From JAGTVB01 sp049282355 (GTDB lineage: Bacteria; Pseudomonadota; Gammaproteobacteria; HK1), in contig JBAPTW010000008.1 in assembly GCA_049282355.1 (NCBI GenBank), positions 1 to 64,000 on the forward strand: a stretch of 64,000 nucleotides of DNA. The letters are read 5' to 3'. Numbering within the stretch: the stretch's first letter is position 1; the number at the start of each line of letters is the position of its first letter. The notes below the pieces were generated by a model. It worked only from the letters and a program-made list of their open reading frames with translations. It made no database searches and had not been told where the DNA came from. Shown here one piece after another: positions 1-9,141 of this stretch. A program made the position numbers and the translations under genes.

Positions 1-873
1 CTTCAGCGCCCCTTGTGCTCGATAGAACGTCTGTTCATCGATGATTGTCGGAAAGTAGCCCCGTAGCGACTCACCATCGGGTACCCTTTTGCCGTTGACG
101 AGCATATGGGGTTGTAGCTCACCCATAACGGCACGGTTGGTTAATATTTTTTGGATGTACGAGCCGTACCAACCCGTGCGCTTAGTTGACTGCTCTATTG
201 TGCCATTCCATGCGTTTATCCTTTGCTCGTTAAATCGCTTGATGATGGCGGTCGTCCCGTAGCCTTCGATACACAGTTGGAAGATGGTTCTTATAATCGC
301 CGCGCGCTCTGGAATCGCAACGAACCGGCCATTTTCCTCTCTAAGCCAGGCGGGTGCTCGCCTCGTCAGAATGTGGCCCGCTGTGGCTCTCTGCCGTTTG
401 TTCTCCCATGCCGCAGCGACCCGTTTGGACTTCATCAAGCTCTCATGATGCGCGCGGGATAGCTCGATGATGCTGAAGATGAGATTGCCGATGTCGTTAA
501 TTGAGTCGGTGGTGTACTCGCGCCCGTCCGCGAGCGAGACAATACTGACGCCGCTATTGAGGATCTCAATAAAGACACTCAGCGCCTTGGACATCTGGTC
601 CCGGGTCAGCCGATCGAGGCTTTCAATCAGGAGCAACGAACCCCGTTGAACCTTGCCGCTATCGATCGCTTTGAGGAAAGCGCCCAGGCGACCCGAAGCG
701 ATGTTGTCACCCTTGAAGGCGGAAACACCGATGTCGCGAAGCTTCAGCTTGTCGTCGAGGATGAGGCCGTGCTGTTCGGCGTAGTTTCGGCTGAGCTCGA
801 GTTGGCGACGAAGGCTATCGCCTTTTAACTGGTCGGGCGTGGAGAACCGAATATAGGAGTATGCAAGTCGCAT
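1..873 (-). CDS. Large serine recombinase, 3' part beyond window edge
   Basis: The frame is open for 291 codons from the ATG at 873 to the left edge, so the gene is partial at its C-terminal end. The start MRLAYSYIRFSTPDQ carries the resolvase/invertase signature with the likely nucleophile Ser11 in YIRFS; LDRLTRD further in matches the second conserved block. After about residue 165 the helical part of a 'Recombinase' domain follows, including an RRAPAW segment and a region ending in NRAVMGELQPH. This is the large serine recombinase architecture used by phages and integrative elements to cut and rejoin DNA through a Ser-DNA bond. The zinc-ribbon and coiled-coil part would lie off the window. 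No strong Shine-Dalgarno is visible. It suggests that an integrated element extends to the left; its far end cannot be seen. Confidence 0.85.
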   Translation of the reverse strand, partial: MRLAYSYIRFSTPDQLKGDSLRRQLELSRNYAEQHGLILDDKLKLRDIGVSAFKGDNIASGRLGAFLKAIDSGKVQRGSLLLIESLDRLTRDQMSKALSVFIEILNSGVSIVSLADGREYTTDSINDIGNLIFSIIELSRAHHESLMKSKRVAAAWENKRQRATAGHILTRRAPAWLREENGRFVAIPERAAIIRTIFQLCIEGYGTTAIIKRFNEQRINAWNGTIEQSTKRTGWYGSYIQKILTNRAVMGELQPHMLVNGKRVPDGESLRGYFPTIIDEQTFYRAQGALK

Positions 874-1776
874 AATGAGGTGTATCGGCCGTTAAAGTGA
901 CCTCTAATGTACCTCAACATGCTGATGTCGGGCAGCCCGGCGGTAATGCTTCAAGTCAAGACTCCACCCCACCCCTTCAGAGACTGATTTATATCTCAGC
1001 AGCCCCTAACAAACCCGACCGTTATCAGCTTACACGGTACCAACTGGGTTGTGGTTGGCTTATTCCGCTCTCTTCAACCCATTCTCGGGGATTAAGAGGC
1101 CTTCGCGCCCCTTCAGGGAAAATCGATTCTAACCGCTGTTTCGGCCATCATTCCCACGAAGCTTGTCCCGAACATCGGTCCAAGACTGGAATCCATGCGT
1201 CGCAAGGCGTTACTTTTCGGAAAATTGCCATCCATAGCTATTAGATTCGGGCTGCTTAGCCGAAATGACGGTGTTATTCATCGGTATCAGAGGGGTCATC
1301 GGTTATCCACCAGAACAAATTTGGCCTGGGCGGAGGGTGTGCGCGGGGTTGACTGATTATCAGCGGCAGTGTATCGATACTCGCTGTAGCTAGGCCTGTT
1401 GCGCGTAGAAGAATTACGTGCACCTCCTCTCTACACCTGATACAGGCATTGTCTACGGCCTAATCAACGCGGTTATTTTGTTGTTCACCGATCGAAACAG
1501 CTACCTTTTCCTCCAACCGCCTCAACGAGTAGACAACCTCCGAAAAACCATGGTCGCAGCTGCACTTCTCAGAGGAACGGGCCGTAAAGCGTTGCCCGCA
1601 GCGTCTGAACGCATCGCATCAAATCCGCTCACCCTCGGCGATAGCCTGGAAAACCTCGTCCAGATCATCCCTAACCATCTCCACGCCCTCCCGCACTTCA
1701 TCGGGGCAGTCGGACTGATTGACGATGTTCTGAATCAGGAGCAGTGTCTTGCGCATGCTCTCCAAGTTTCTGACAT
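874..1776. other. Gene-poor stretch between recombinase and brnA
   Basis: About 900 bases with no convincing gene on either strand. A short minus-strand frame at 1619-1816 has a protein-like acidic tail (VREGVEMVRDDLDEVFQAI), but its start lies antisense to the brnT remnant and no family is recognised. No tRNA or clear repeat was found. Confidence 0.4.
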
Positions 1777-1869
1777 GTGGTCTACGCCCGACGGACAAGC
1801 AAACCATCCGCATCATCTCGGCTCAGGCCCGCCACGACTGCCGAGCGGCAACACTACGAGCAAGGCTGA
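1777..1869 (+). pseudogene. C-terminal remnant of a BrnT-type toxin, frameshifted
   Basis: Only the tail of a BrnT ribonuclease toxin is left. Codons from 1794 read DKQTIRIISA, the conserved C-terminal core of BrnT. Deleting the single A at 1825 restores the frame to RPATTAERQHYEQG and a TGA at 1867-1869, three bases before the brnA start, which is the normal brnT-brnA spacing. A second frame change is likely near 1792 (HVVYARR just upstream in another frame). The N-terminal part of BrnT is not found upstream, so the toxin is truncated as well as frameshifted. A single-base sequencing error could explain the shift but not the missing N-terminus. Confidence 0.6.
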
Positions 1870-1872
1870 GCC

Positions 1873-2121
1873 ATGCGTGACGAGTACGATTTTTCCGACA
1901 GCAAACGCGGCGCAATCATCAAGACAGCCAAGGAGCGGATCACCATTCGCCTCGATCCGGACGTCATCCAGTGGTTCCGTGATCGGGTAAGAGGCGGTGG
2001 AAATTATCAGACGCTCATCAATGAGGCTCTGCGCGAGCACATCGAGCACCAGGGTGGCTCTGATCTCGAGAGTACCTTGCGGCGCGTGCTGCGAGAAGAA
2101 CTGGCGAGCTCCGGTTCGTAG
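1873..2121 (+). CDS. brnA: BrnA-family antitoxin
   Basis: An 82-residue protein. It begins MRDEYDFSDSKRGAI, followed by RITIRLDPDVIQWFRDRV and GGGNYQTLINEALREHI, the ribbon-helix-helix DNA-binding fold of the BrnA family (COG3514). BrnA normally neutralises the BrnT ribonuclease and represses the brnTA promoter. The C-terminal tail after residue 55 is longer than needed for the fold and ends in a helix (LESTLRRVLREEL). The cognate toxin upstream is reduced to a frameshifted tail, so this is an orphan antitoxin that may still act as a repressor. It lies in the accessory edge of the window, near the serine recombinase. Confidence 0.85.
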   Translation: MRDEYDFSDSKRGAIIKTAKERITIRLDPDVIQWFRDRVRGGGNYQTLINEALREHIEHQGGSDLESTLRRVLREELASSGS

Positions 2122-2577
<456 letters not shown>

Positions 2578-2684
2578 TTTGTCTAGCGAATCAAGAATAC
2601 GACTTACCAAACGATACAACAATACTCCCGTGGTAGCGCCTGTTGTAGACCTCACCCCCGTTAAGGCCCTTTAGGATTGACCTT

Positions 2685-4043
2685 TTGAGTTTCCTAACGA
2701 CGCTCCTCGCTGGGCTGCTCCTGACTCTCTCCCCGAGGCCCGACGACACGCTTGCCATGATAACAGCAAACGGCGAGTTGAGAGTCCTCACTCGGCCTAG
2801 TCTCACCACGTACTACCAAGGTCCGACCGGTGCAACCGGTTTGGAGTACGATCTTGTTCGTGGCTTTGCGGACAGTCTCCACGTACGGCTGCGCATCGTG
2901 ACCGCGTCGAGCGCCGACGCCGTGCTAACAGCACTGCAGCGCGGTGACGCCCATTTGGCGGCGGCTGGAATTAAGGCTACCCAAGGGAACAGAAAAAGGG
3001 CACGCTTCGCTCCCACCTATCAGACAGTCCAAGAGCAACTGGTTTATCGTCGGGGCAGCGCACCGCCTCGAACTCTGGAAGCTGTTGCCGGTAAGCGGTT
3101 CCGGGTGGCGGCGCACACCAGCCATGCCACCACCCTGCTCAGCTTGCATAACGATCATCCGCAGCTGAGCTGGCAGGAAGGCACTGGGATCGCGACCAGT
3201 GAGCTCCTGAACGAGGTTTGTCAGCACACCCTCGACTACACCATCGTCGACTCCCATGAAATGGCGGTAAGTCAAAGCTTCTATCCGGAGGTGCAGGTTG
3301 CCTTCGATGTCGGCGAGCCGCGTCATTTGGCGTGGGCGTTTCCGCTTCAAACGGACACCAATTTGTATTTGGCGGCTCTTCGTTATCTTAATCGTATCCG
3401 CAGCAACGGCCGGCTGGAACAGTTGCTCGAGCGATACTACGGGCATGTCGAGGATTTTGATTACGTCGGCACACGGCGCTTTCTTTCTCATGTTCGCCAA
3501 CGTCTTCCTCAGTATCTGCAATACTTCCAGGCTGCTGCCGAGCAACACCGCCTGGATTGGCGATTGCTCGCCGCCCTTGGCTATCAGGAATCCCATTGGA
3601 ACCCAAAGGCAGTTTCTCCCACTGGCGTGCGCGGCATCATGATGCTGACTCGCGACACCGCCGACCAAGTGGGGATCAAGAATCGGCTCAGCGCAAGAGA
3701 GAGTATCGACGGCGGCGCTCGCTATTTCGCAACCCTCAAAAGGAGGATCTCCGACAATGTGGCAGAGCCGGACCGCACCTGGTTTGCGCTTGCTGCGTAC
3801 AATGTCGGACTCGGTCACCTGGAGGATGCCAGGCTGCTAGCGAAGGAAGCCGGCGTGAGCTCCAACCGCTGGCTCGACGTGAAAAAGTTTCTTCCTCTAT
3901 TAAGCAAGTCAGAGTGGCACGAGAAAACCCGTCACGGCTATGCGCGAGGTACCGAGCCCGTGAACCACGTGCAGAACATACGAAGATACTATGATCTTCT
4001 GGTGCGCGAAAACGGGCGCAGCCAAGTGCTCGCCGCTCAGTAG
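2685..4043 (+). CDS. mltF: Membrane-bound lytic murein transglycosylase F
   Basis: A 452-residue protein with a hydrophobic leader (residues 1-24), a periplasmic solute-binding-like domain of SBP_bac_3 type (about 35-265), then an SLT lysozyme-like domain (about 285-440). The catalytic glutamate is in YQESHWNP, followed by SPTGVRGIMMLT and AAYNVG, the other SLT landmarks. MltF cleaves the MurNAc-GlcNAc bond of peptidoglycan to give 1,6-anhydro ends at the periplasmic face. The start used is TTG at 2685; a later ATG at about 2757 would remove the signal peptide, so TTG is preferred. An AGGA lies 10 or so bases upstream. The convergent neighbour is another peptidoglycan enzyme. Confidence 0.92.
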   Translation: MSFLTTLLAGLLLTLSPRPDDTLAMITANGELRVLTRPSLTTYYQGPTGATGLEYDLVRGFADSLHVRLRIVTASSADAVLTALQRGDAHLAAAGIKATQGNRKRARFAPTYQTVQEQLVYRRGSAPPRTLEAVAGKRFRVAAHTSHATTLLSLHNDHPQLSWQEGTGIATSELLNEVCQHTLDYTIVDSHEMAVSQSFYPEVQVAFDVGEPRHLAWAFPLQTDTNLYLAALRYLNRIRSNGRLEQLLERYYGHVEDFDYVGTRRFLSHVRQRLPQYLQYFQAAAEQHRLDWRLLAALGYQESHWNPKAVSPTGVRGIMMLTRDTADQVGIKNRLSARESIDGGARYFATLKRRISDNVAEPDRTWFALAAYNVGLGHLEDARLLAKEAGVSSNRWLDVKKFLPLLSKSEWHEKTRHGYARGTEPVNHVQNIRRYYDLLVRENGRSQVLAAQ

Positions 4044-4105
4044 CAGCGCCTTGTCGCGGTATCGCTTTCGGCACCAAACCGGCATTGCGCGGCCGCAAAT
4101 TTGTG

Positions 4106-4621
4106 TCAATCATCAATTCGAACGCAGGTTCCCACATCGACGCAATCGAACAGGTCCATGACGTCGACATTTCGCATACGGATACAGCCATGCGATCCAG
4201 GGATGCCCATTGGCACGTCGCCCGGACAGCCATGGATGTAGATATAGCGTCGCATGGTGTCCACTTCGCCGAGCCGGTTGCGGCCGACTTCCGCACCGCT
4301 TAGCCATAGGATCCGAGTGAGAATCCAGTCTCGACCGGGATGGCGTGCCTGCAGCTCAGGGGTGTAGCGCTCGCCAGTGGGACGGCGCCCGACGAACACG
4401 GTATTCACTGGCAATCCCGCGCCAATCTTGGCGTGCACAGTGTGCAGGCCGCGCGGTGTGCACTCGCTGCCGCGTGCTTCTCCGGGCCCGTTACGCGCTG
4501 TGGAAACGCGAAACGTCCGCAAACATTCTCCACCCCTCAAGAGCCACAATGTCTGCTCAAGGATGCTAACGGTAACATAAAGGCTTTTCGGCCCCTTAGC
4601 AGCGACCATCATTTCCCTCAA
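4106..4621 (-). CDS. L,D-transpeptidase (YkuD domain)
   Basis: A 171-residue protein consisting almost only of a YkuD domain. The signature is present: an HG at YIYIHGCPG, then SHGCIRMRN with the catalytic cysteine. Enzymes of this family cross-link peptidoglycan through meso-DAP (3-3 bonds) or attach proteins to it using a Cys thioester. No signal peptide is evident at the N-terminus (MREMMVAAKGPKSLYVTVSI), which is common for the short ErfK/YbiS-like members of Gammaproteobacteria with unknown export. It converges on mltF with a 62-base gap. Confidence 0.9.
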   Translation of the reverse strand: MREMMVAAKGPKSLYVTVSILEQTLWLLRGGECLRTFRVSTARNGPGEARGSECTPRGLHTVHAKIGAGLPVNTVFVGRRPTGERYTPELQARHPGRDWILTRILWLSGAEVGRNRLGEVDTMRRYIYIHGCPGDVPMGIPGSHGCIRMRNVDVMDLFDCVDVGTCVRIDD

Positions 4622-5059
4622 ATTCTCTCAAGACACTCGCTGTCCGGCACCAATTTCATCTTGCTCCTGGTGATTGCTGATCCATGATTTGTGCACGCCT
4701 CTCATCGACAAAAGTGCATCCGAAGTAAAAACTATCGGTGCCTTGACTCGAAAGCCGAAGCCCTGGCCACTGCGTTCGGTGAGATAAATTGTCAAATTGG
4801 GATACAATAGTGTATCGGTGTAGCGACATGAAGGAATGATTCTGCTGCCTGTCAGGCTGCCCCGGCATGGGCATTTCATCGGAGATGACGGCGCAGGGGA
4901 TATTACTGGCTCGTTCATCCCGGCGAGGCTCCCAGGCTGCTATCGGGGGATTATCTCGCCGCTTCGCAAGCAACGGGCGAAACTCGACCTAGGGAGATAA
5001 AACCGCCGTAGGCAGCGTTTGACACATGACACCATCGTGCCAACCCACATTACCCGCAT
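4622..5059. other. Intergenic region upstream of glcD
   Basis: About 440 bases with no supportable gene. It must contain the promoter of the glc genes (plus) and of the L,D-transpeptidase (minus). No convincing operator for a GlcC-type regulator could be picked by eye, and no regulator gene is adjacent. Confidence 0.4.
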
Positions 5060-6574
5060 ATGAATTGGAATGCTCCTACAATGCAACAGGCTGACACAGC
5101 ATCGTACCCGAATGCCGAGCGCCAGCGCCATGACCTCGTCATCGCGTTGCGTAAGTTTCTTCCAGAAAATGCAGTCCTTTCTGAGGAGGAAGATCTCAGG
5201 CCGTATGAGTGCGACGGGCTGTCAGCCTACCGACAGGTGCCATTGGTTGCGGTGCTGCCAGATACGCTGCAGCAAGTGCAGCAGTGCCTTCGCGTCTGCC
5301 GGGAGCAGCGGGTCCCTGTTGTCGTACGGGGTGCGGGAACCGGCCTTTCCGGAGGTGCACTGCCGTTGACCGACGGGGTACTGCTAAGCCTGGCGAAGTT
5401 CAATCGGATATTGGACGTCGATCCGGTAGCCCGCACCGCACGCGTCGAGCCTGGAGTGCGCAATCTCGCCATCTCGGAGGCCGCGGTCCCCTTTGGGCTC
5501 TACTATGCGCCCGATCCCTCATCCCAAATTGCCTGCACGATCGGGGGCAACGTCGCGGAGAATTCCGGCGGGGTGCACTGCTTAAAATACGGGCTCACCG
5601 TGCACAATGTCCTGGAAGTAAAAATGATCACGTCCGAGGGCGAAATCCTTACCCTCGGCGGCGGCGCGCTCGATGCGCCGGGTTACGATTTACTCGCGCT
5701 GCTCACCGGTTCGGAGGGGCTGCTCGGGGTGATCGTCGAAGTGACCGTGAAACTACTCCCGAAACCCGAGTGTGCACGGGTGCTGTTAGCGGCGTTTCAC
5801 ACGGTAGAGGCGGCAGGGGCGGCAGTCGCGGCGATCATTGCCAACGGCATCATTCCCGGCGGATTGGAAATGATGGATAACGCCGCCATTCGCGCCGCCG
5901 AGGACTTTGTCCATGCCGGCTATCCAACAGACGCCGCCGCCATACTGCTGTGCGAGGTGGACGGCAGCGCCGCGGAGGTCGCCGATCAGATCGCGCAGGT
6001 AGAGGCGATTCTTTCCGCCTGCGGCGCAACTCAGGTCAGACTTTCGCGTAGCGAAGCAGAGCGCACCCGATTTTGGGCAGGGCGCAAAAACGCCTTTCCT
6101 GCGGTCGGGCGGATATCGCCTGATTACTATTGTATGGACGGCACGATTCCTCGCCGGGAGCTGGCAAGAGTGTTATCCCGCACCGCTGAGCTGTCGAAGT
6201 CCTATGGACTTGCGGTAGCGAATGTCTTTCACGCCGGCGACGGAAATTTGCATCCCCTCATTCTGTATGACGCCAACCGGCCGGGAGAGCTGGAACGGAC
6301 AGAAGAGCTTGGTGGCAAGATTTTAGAGCTTTGCGTGGAAGTCGGTGGAACCATCACCGGTGAGCACGGCGTCGGCATCGAAAAGCTCAATCAGATGTGT
6401 GTGCAATTTAGTGCGGATGAGCTCAACCAGTTCCATGCGGTTAAGCATGCCTTCGACCCGGGCGGGTTGCTTAATCCCGGGAAAGCCATCCCCACGCTGC
6501 ACCGCTGTGCCGAGTTCGGCGCGATGCACGTGCATCACGGCCAACTTCCTCATCCCGAGCTGGAGCGGTTTTGA
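5060..6574 (+). CDS. glcD: Glycolate oxidase subunit GlcD (FAD-linked)
   Basis: At 504 residues it is close to the E. coli GlcD length of 499. The FAD-binding type 4 domain (about 60-240) shows PVVVRGAGTGLSGGALP, APDPSSQIACTIGGNVAEN and GSEGLLGVIVEVTVKLLP. The C-terminal cap domain carries NVFHAGDGNLHPLILYD and TGEHGVGIEKL. GlcD is the flavin subunit that oxidises glycolate (or D-lactate) to glyoxylate (or pyruvate) and passes electrons through GlcE/GlcF to the quinone pool. It is the first gene of glcDEF on the plus strand, with a 99-base gap to glcE. Start choice is uncertain: ATG at 5060 or at 5081, neither with a good Shine-Dalgarno. Its glyoxylate product is the substrate of the 3-hydroxypropionate-type genes downstream. 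Confidence 0.93.
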   Translation: MNWNAPTMQQADTASYPNAERQRHDLVIALRKFLPENAVLSEEEDLRPYECDGLSAYRQVPLVAVLPDTLQQVQQCLRVCREQRVPVVVRGAGTGLSGGALPLTDGVLLSLAKFNRILDVDPVARTARVEPGVRNLAISEAAVPFGLYYAPDPSSQIACTIGGNVAENSGGVHCLKYGLTVHNVLEVKMITSEGEILTLGGGALDAPGYDLLALLTGSEGLLGVIVEVTVKLLPKPECARVLLAAFHTVEAAGAAVAAIIANGIIPGGLEMMDNAAIRAAEDFVHAGYPTDAAAILLCEVDGSAAEVADQIAQVEAILSACGATQVRLSRSEAERTRFWAGRKNAFPAVGRISPDYYCMDGTIPRRELARVLSRTAELSKSYGLAVANVFHAGDGNLHPLILYDANRPGELERTEELGGKILELCVEVGGTITGEHGVGIEKLNQMCVQFSADELNQFHAVKHAFDPGGLLNPGKAIPTLHRCAEFGAMHVHHGQLPHPELERF

Positions 6575-6673
6575 GCCTGGCGAGCTCAAAACATCGCCTA
6601 GACGCTCCCTCCCACGGGGCACCGGGCACAGCCTGCGCCATTAGTCTACTCTCGACCCAAGGCATGATCCGCA

Positions 6674-7807
6674 ATGAACGCGCCGACCCGATCCCGACAT
6701 CTTGATGCTGAACCGCCAAAAAACGAGCGCCAGGCGATAGTGACCCCTGTTGACAACGACGCCAGTGAGCAGCTCATTGAGGCTATCCGGGAAGCGCTCC
6801 GAGACCGCAAGGCGCTCGCGATTTACGGCGGTAATAACAAAGCCTTTTACGGCCGTAAAACCGATGGCACGCCGATCTCGACAGCCGGACACACTGGCAT
6901 CCTGAGCTACGATCCCACCGAGTTGGTGCTGACCGCGCGGGCGGGTACCTCGCTTACGCTCATTGAATCGGTGCTCGCAGAGCACCGCCAAATCATGCCC
7001 TTCGAGCCACCCCGCTTCGGTCCCACGGCAACGCTCGGCGGTGCCATTGCCTGCGGCCTCTCTGGCCCACGCCGGCCCTTCGTCGGGGCGGCTCGGGATT
7101 TCGTGCTTGGCGTCACTGTCCTGACCGGCCGAGGCCAACGGCTGCGTTTCGGCGGGCAGGTGATGAAAAATGTCGCCGGCTACGATATCGCGCGCCTCAT
7201 GACCGGTAGCTTAGGAACGCTTGGCGTACTGCTAGACGTCTCTATCAAGGTTCTCCCCGCGCCGCAAACGGAGATCACCCTTGCGCTGGAACGGGATGCC
7301 GAGACCGCGATTCAAACCATGAATGCGCTGGCGGCGCGGCCGCTGCCGCTGTCGGCGGCGTGCGCCTACGGGGGTATCCTCTCTATCCGGCTCTCGGGTA
7401 CGCAAAGTGCTATCACGACAGCCCGGCGCACTATCGGCGGCACCCAAGTGGACGGCTCCTCCCTGTGGCGGGGCATTTGCGAGCACACCCATCCCTTCTT
7501 TGCTGGACCCAAACCCCTGTGGCGCCTTTCAGTGCCGTCCGCAACACCTCCCATTGACCTGCCAGGCGCCTTTCTCATCGATTGGGGAGGCGCTCAACGG
7601 TGGGTACGCACCGCTGCCACGGCGCCAGTGATTCGCGCGGCAGCCGAGCGGATTGAGGGCCACGCTACTTTTTTTCGCGGGCATGACGGTCGCGGCGAGG
7701 TCTTCCATCCCCTAAGTCCCGCCTTACTCAGACTGCATCGGCGCCTTAAGGAAACTTTCGATCCGCAGCGGATCCTTAATCCCGGCCGAATGTACGAGGA
7801 ACTTTAG
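6674..7807 (+). CDS. glcE: Glycolate oxidase subunit GlcE (FAD-binding)
   Basis: A 377-residue protein, slightly longer than usual for GlcE (about 350). It has a single FAD-binding type 4 domain: ALAIYGGNNKAFYGR, then FGPTATLGGAIACGLSGPRRP and GQVMKNVAGYDIARLMTGS, the flavin-contact motifs of GlcE. The C-terminus FDPQRILNPGRMYEEL is typical. Its TAG stop is at 7805-7807 and glcF begins at 7809, so translation is probably coupled. The N-terminal 30 residues are poorly conserved, and the true start could be slightly downstream. Confidence 0.92.
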   Translation: MNAPTRSRHLDAEPPKNERQAIVTPVDNDASEQLIEAIREALRDRKALAIYGGNNKAFYGRKTDGTPISTAGHTGILSYDPTELVLTARAGTSLTLIESVLAEHRQIMPFEPPRFGPTATLGGAIACGLSGPRRPFVGAARDFVLGVTVLTGRGQRLRFGGQVMKNVAGYDIARLMTGSLGTLGVLLDVSIKVLPAPQTEITLALERDAETAIQTMNALAARPLPLSAACAYGGILSIRLSGTQSAITTARRTIGGTQVDGSSLWRGICEHTHPFFAGPKPLWRLSVPSATPPIDLPGAFLIDWGGAQRWVRTAATAPVIRAAAERIEGHATFFRGHDGRGEVFHPLSPALLRLHRRLKETFDPQRILNPGRMYEEL

Positions 7808-7808
7808 A

Positions 7809-9029
7809 ATGCAAACAGCGCTCAGTGATTTCATCCGCGACACTCCCGAGGGTCGAGAAGCGAATGATATCCTGCGCAACTGCGTACACTGTGGTTTTTG
7901 TACCGCCACCTGCCCAACTTACCAGCTGCTCGGAGACGAGCTCGATGGCCCACGGGGGCGCATCTATCTCATCAAGCAGGCGCTCGAGGGTCATACTGTC
8001 TCGGCCAAGACCCGGCTGCACCTGGATCGCTGCCTCACCTGCCGCTCGTGCGAAACCACCTGCCCTTCTGGGGTACGCTATCATCGCCTGCTCGATATCG
8101 GCCGTGCCGTGGTAGAGGAACGCGCCCCAAGACGATGGCGCGAGCGCCTGTTGCGACGTTTGCTGCGCCTGGTGTTGCCCCATTCCGCTCGCTTCGCTGC
8201 GCTGCTGTGGCTTGGGAGAACGGTACAGCCGATGCTGCCGGAAGCGCTGCAACGCAAGATACCGCCACGCCAAGACGGCGGTGCCTGGCCGGCAACCGTG
8301 CAAAGCCGCACCATGCTGGTGCTCGACGGCTGCGTGCAGCCGGCCATCGCCCCGCAGATCAATGCTGCCAGTGCCCGAGTGCTGAACCGGCTGGGTATTT
8401 CATTGCAGCGCGTGTCAGGAGCGGCTTGCTGCGGAGCAGTCAGTTATCACCTTTCAGCTCACGCCGAGGGGCTTGCTCAAATGCGCCGCAATATCGATGT
8501 GTGGTGGCCAGCCCTGGAATCGGGAGCGGAAGCGATCGTGATCACCGCAAGCGCCTGTGCGGCCATGGTGAAAGCTTATGGAGAGCTCTTGCAGGAGGAT
8601 CCCAACTATGCCGAGAAAGCCGCACGGGTCTCTGCGCTCACGCGGGACATTGCCGAAGTCCTTGCCAACGAAGATCTCGAGCCCCTTCGGCAACCGGCCG
8701 CCTCACGCCCTCAAGTAGCCTTTCATTCGCCATGTACGCTCCAGCATGCAGAACGCGTGGTGGGCGTGGTGGAGCAGATCTTGCTCCGGCTCGGATTTGC
8801 GCTGACCCCGGTCGCGGACAGTCATCTTTGCTGTGGCTCAGCCGGCACTTACTCCATCTTGCAGCGAACGTTATCGGCCCAGCTCCTGAGCAACAAGCTG
8901 ACTTGTCTGCAAGCGGGTAAGCCGGATGTCATCGCCACGGCCAATATCGGGTGCCTCGCTCATCTGGCAACCGAGGCCAGTGTTCCGGTGTGCCACTGGA
9001 TTGAGCTCGTTGATCCGCAATCTGCTTAA
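7809..9029 (+). CDS. glcF: Glycolate oxidase iron-sulfur subunit GlcF
   Basis: A 406-residue protein, the length of E. coli GlcF. Two [4Fe-4S] motifs lie near the N-terminus: C25-VHCGFCTATCP and CLTCRSCETTCPSG (about 75-88). Two cysteine-rich CCG domains follow, seen as SGAACCGAVSYH and HSPCTLQHAE...CCGSAGTYSIL. GlcF relays electrons from the flavin subunits to membrane quinone. The gene is one base from glcE. Its TAA stop runs straight into a copy of the dispersed repeat (9024-9059), so the operon probably ends here. No glycolate permease or glcC regulator follows. Confidence 0.93.
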   Translation: MQTALSDFIRDTPEGREANDILRNCVHCGFCTATCPTYQLLGDELDGPRGRIYLIKQALEGHTVSAKTRLHLDRCLTCRSCETTCPSGVRYHRLLDIGRAVVEERAPRRWRERLLRRLLRLVLPHSARFAALLWLGRTVQPMLPEALQRKIPPRQDGGAWPATVQSRTMLVLDGCVQPAIAPQINAASARVLNRLGISLQRVSGAACCGAVSYHLSAHAEGLAQMRRNIDVWWPALESGAEAIVITASACAAMVKAYGELLQEDPNYAEKAARVSALTRDIAEVLANEDLEPLRQPAASRPQVAFHSPCTLQHAERVVGVVEQILLRLGFALTPVADSHLCCGSAGTYSILQRTLSAQLLSNKLTCLQAGKPDVIATANIGCLAHLATEASVPVCHWIELVDPQSA

Positions 9030-9059
9030 AAAGCTGTTTTGATAGTGTCGCGTGCGCCG
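9024..9059. repeat. Dispersed repeat, left-end fragment
   Basis: The stretch AAAAGCTGTTTT then GTGTCGCGTGCGCCG matches the left end of the 145-bp element at 42444-42588. A right-end-like TTAAAACAGCCTTC occurs at 10092-10105. Confidence 0.5.
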
Positions 9060-9141
9060 TTGCATCTTGCCGCGATCAACGCGCGATTGTAGTCTTTTCC
9101 AAAATTCTTTATAACGATTTTCGGCCAGCCAAGCGAGGAAA

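Noticed and set aside
2925..3818. A 297-residue minus-strand frame inside mltF.
   Set aside because: It is the antisense shadow of a recognised SLT-domain gene; no independent support.
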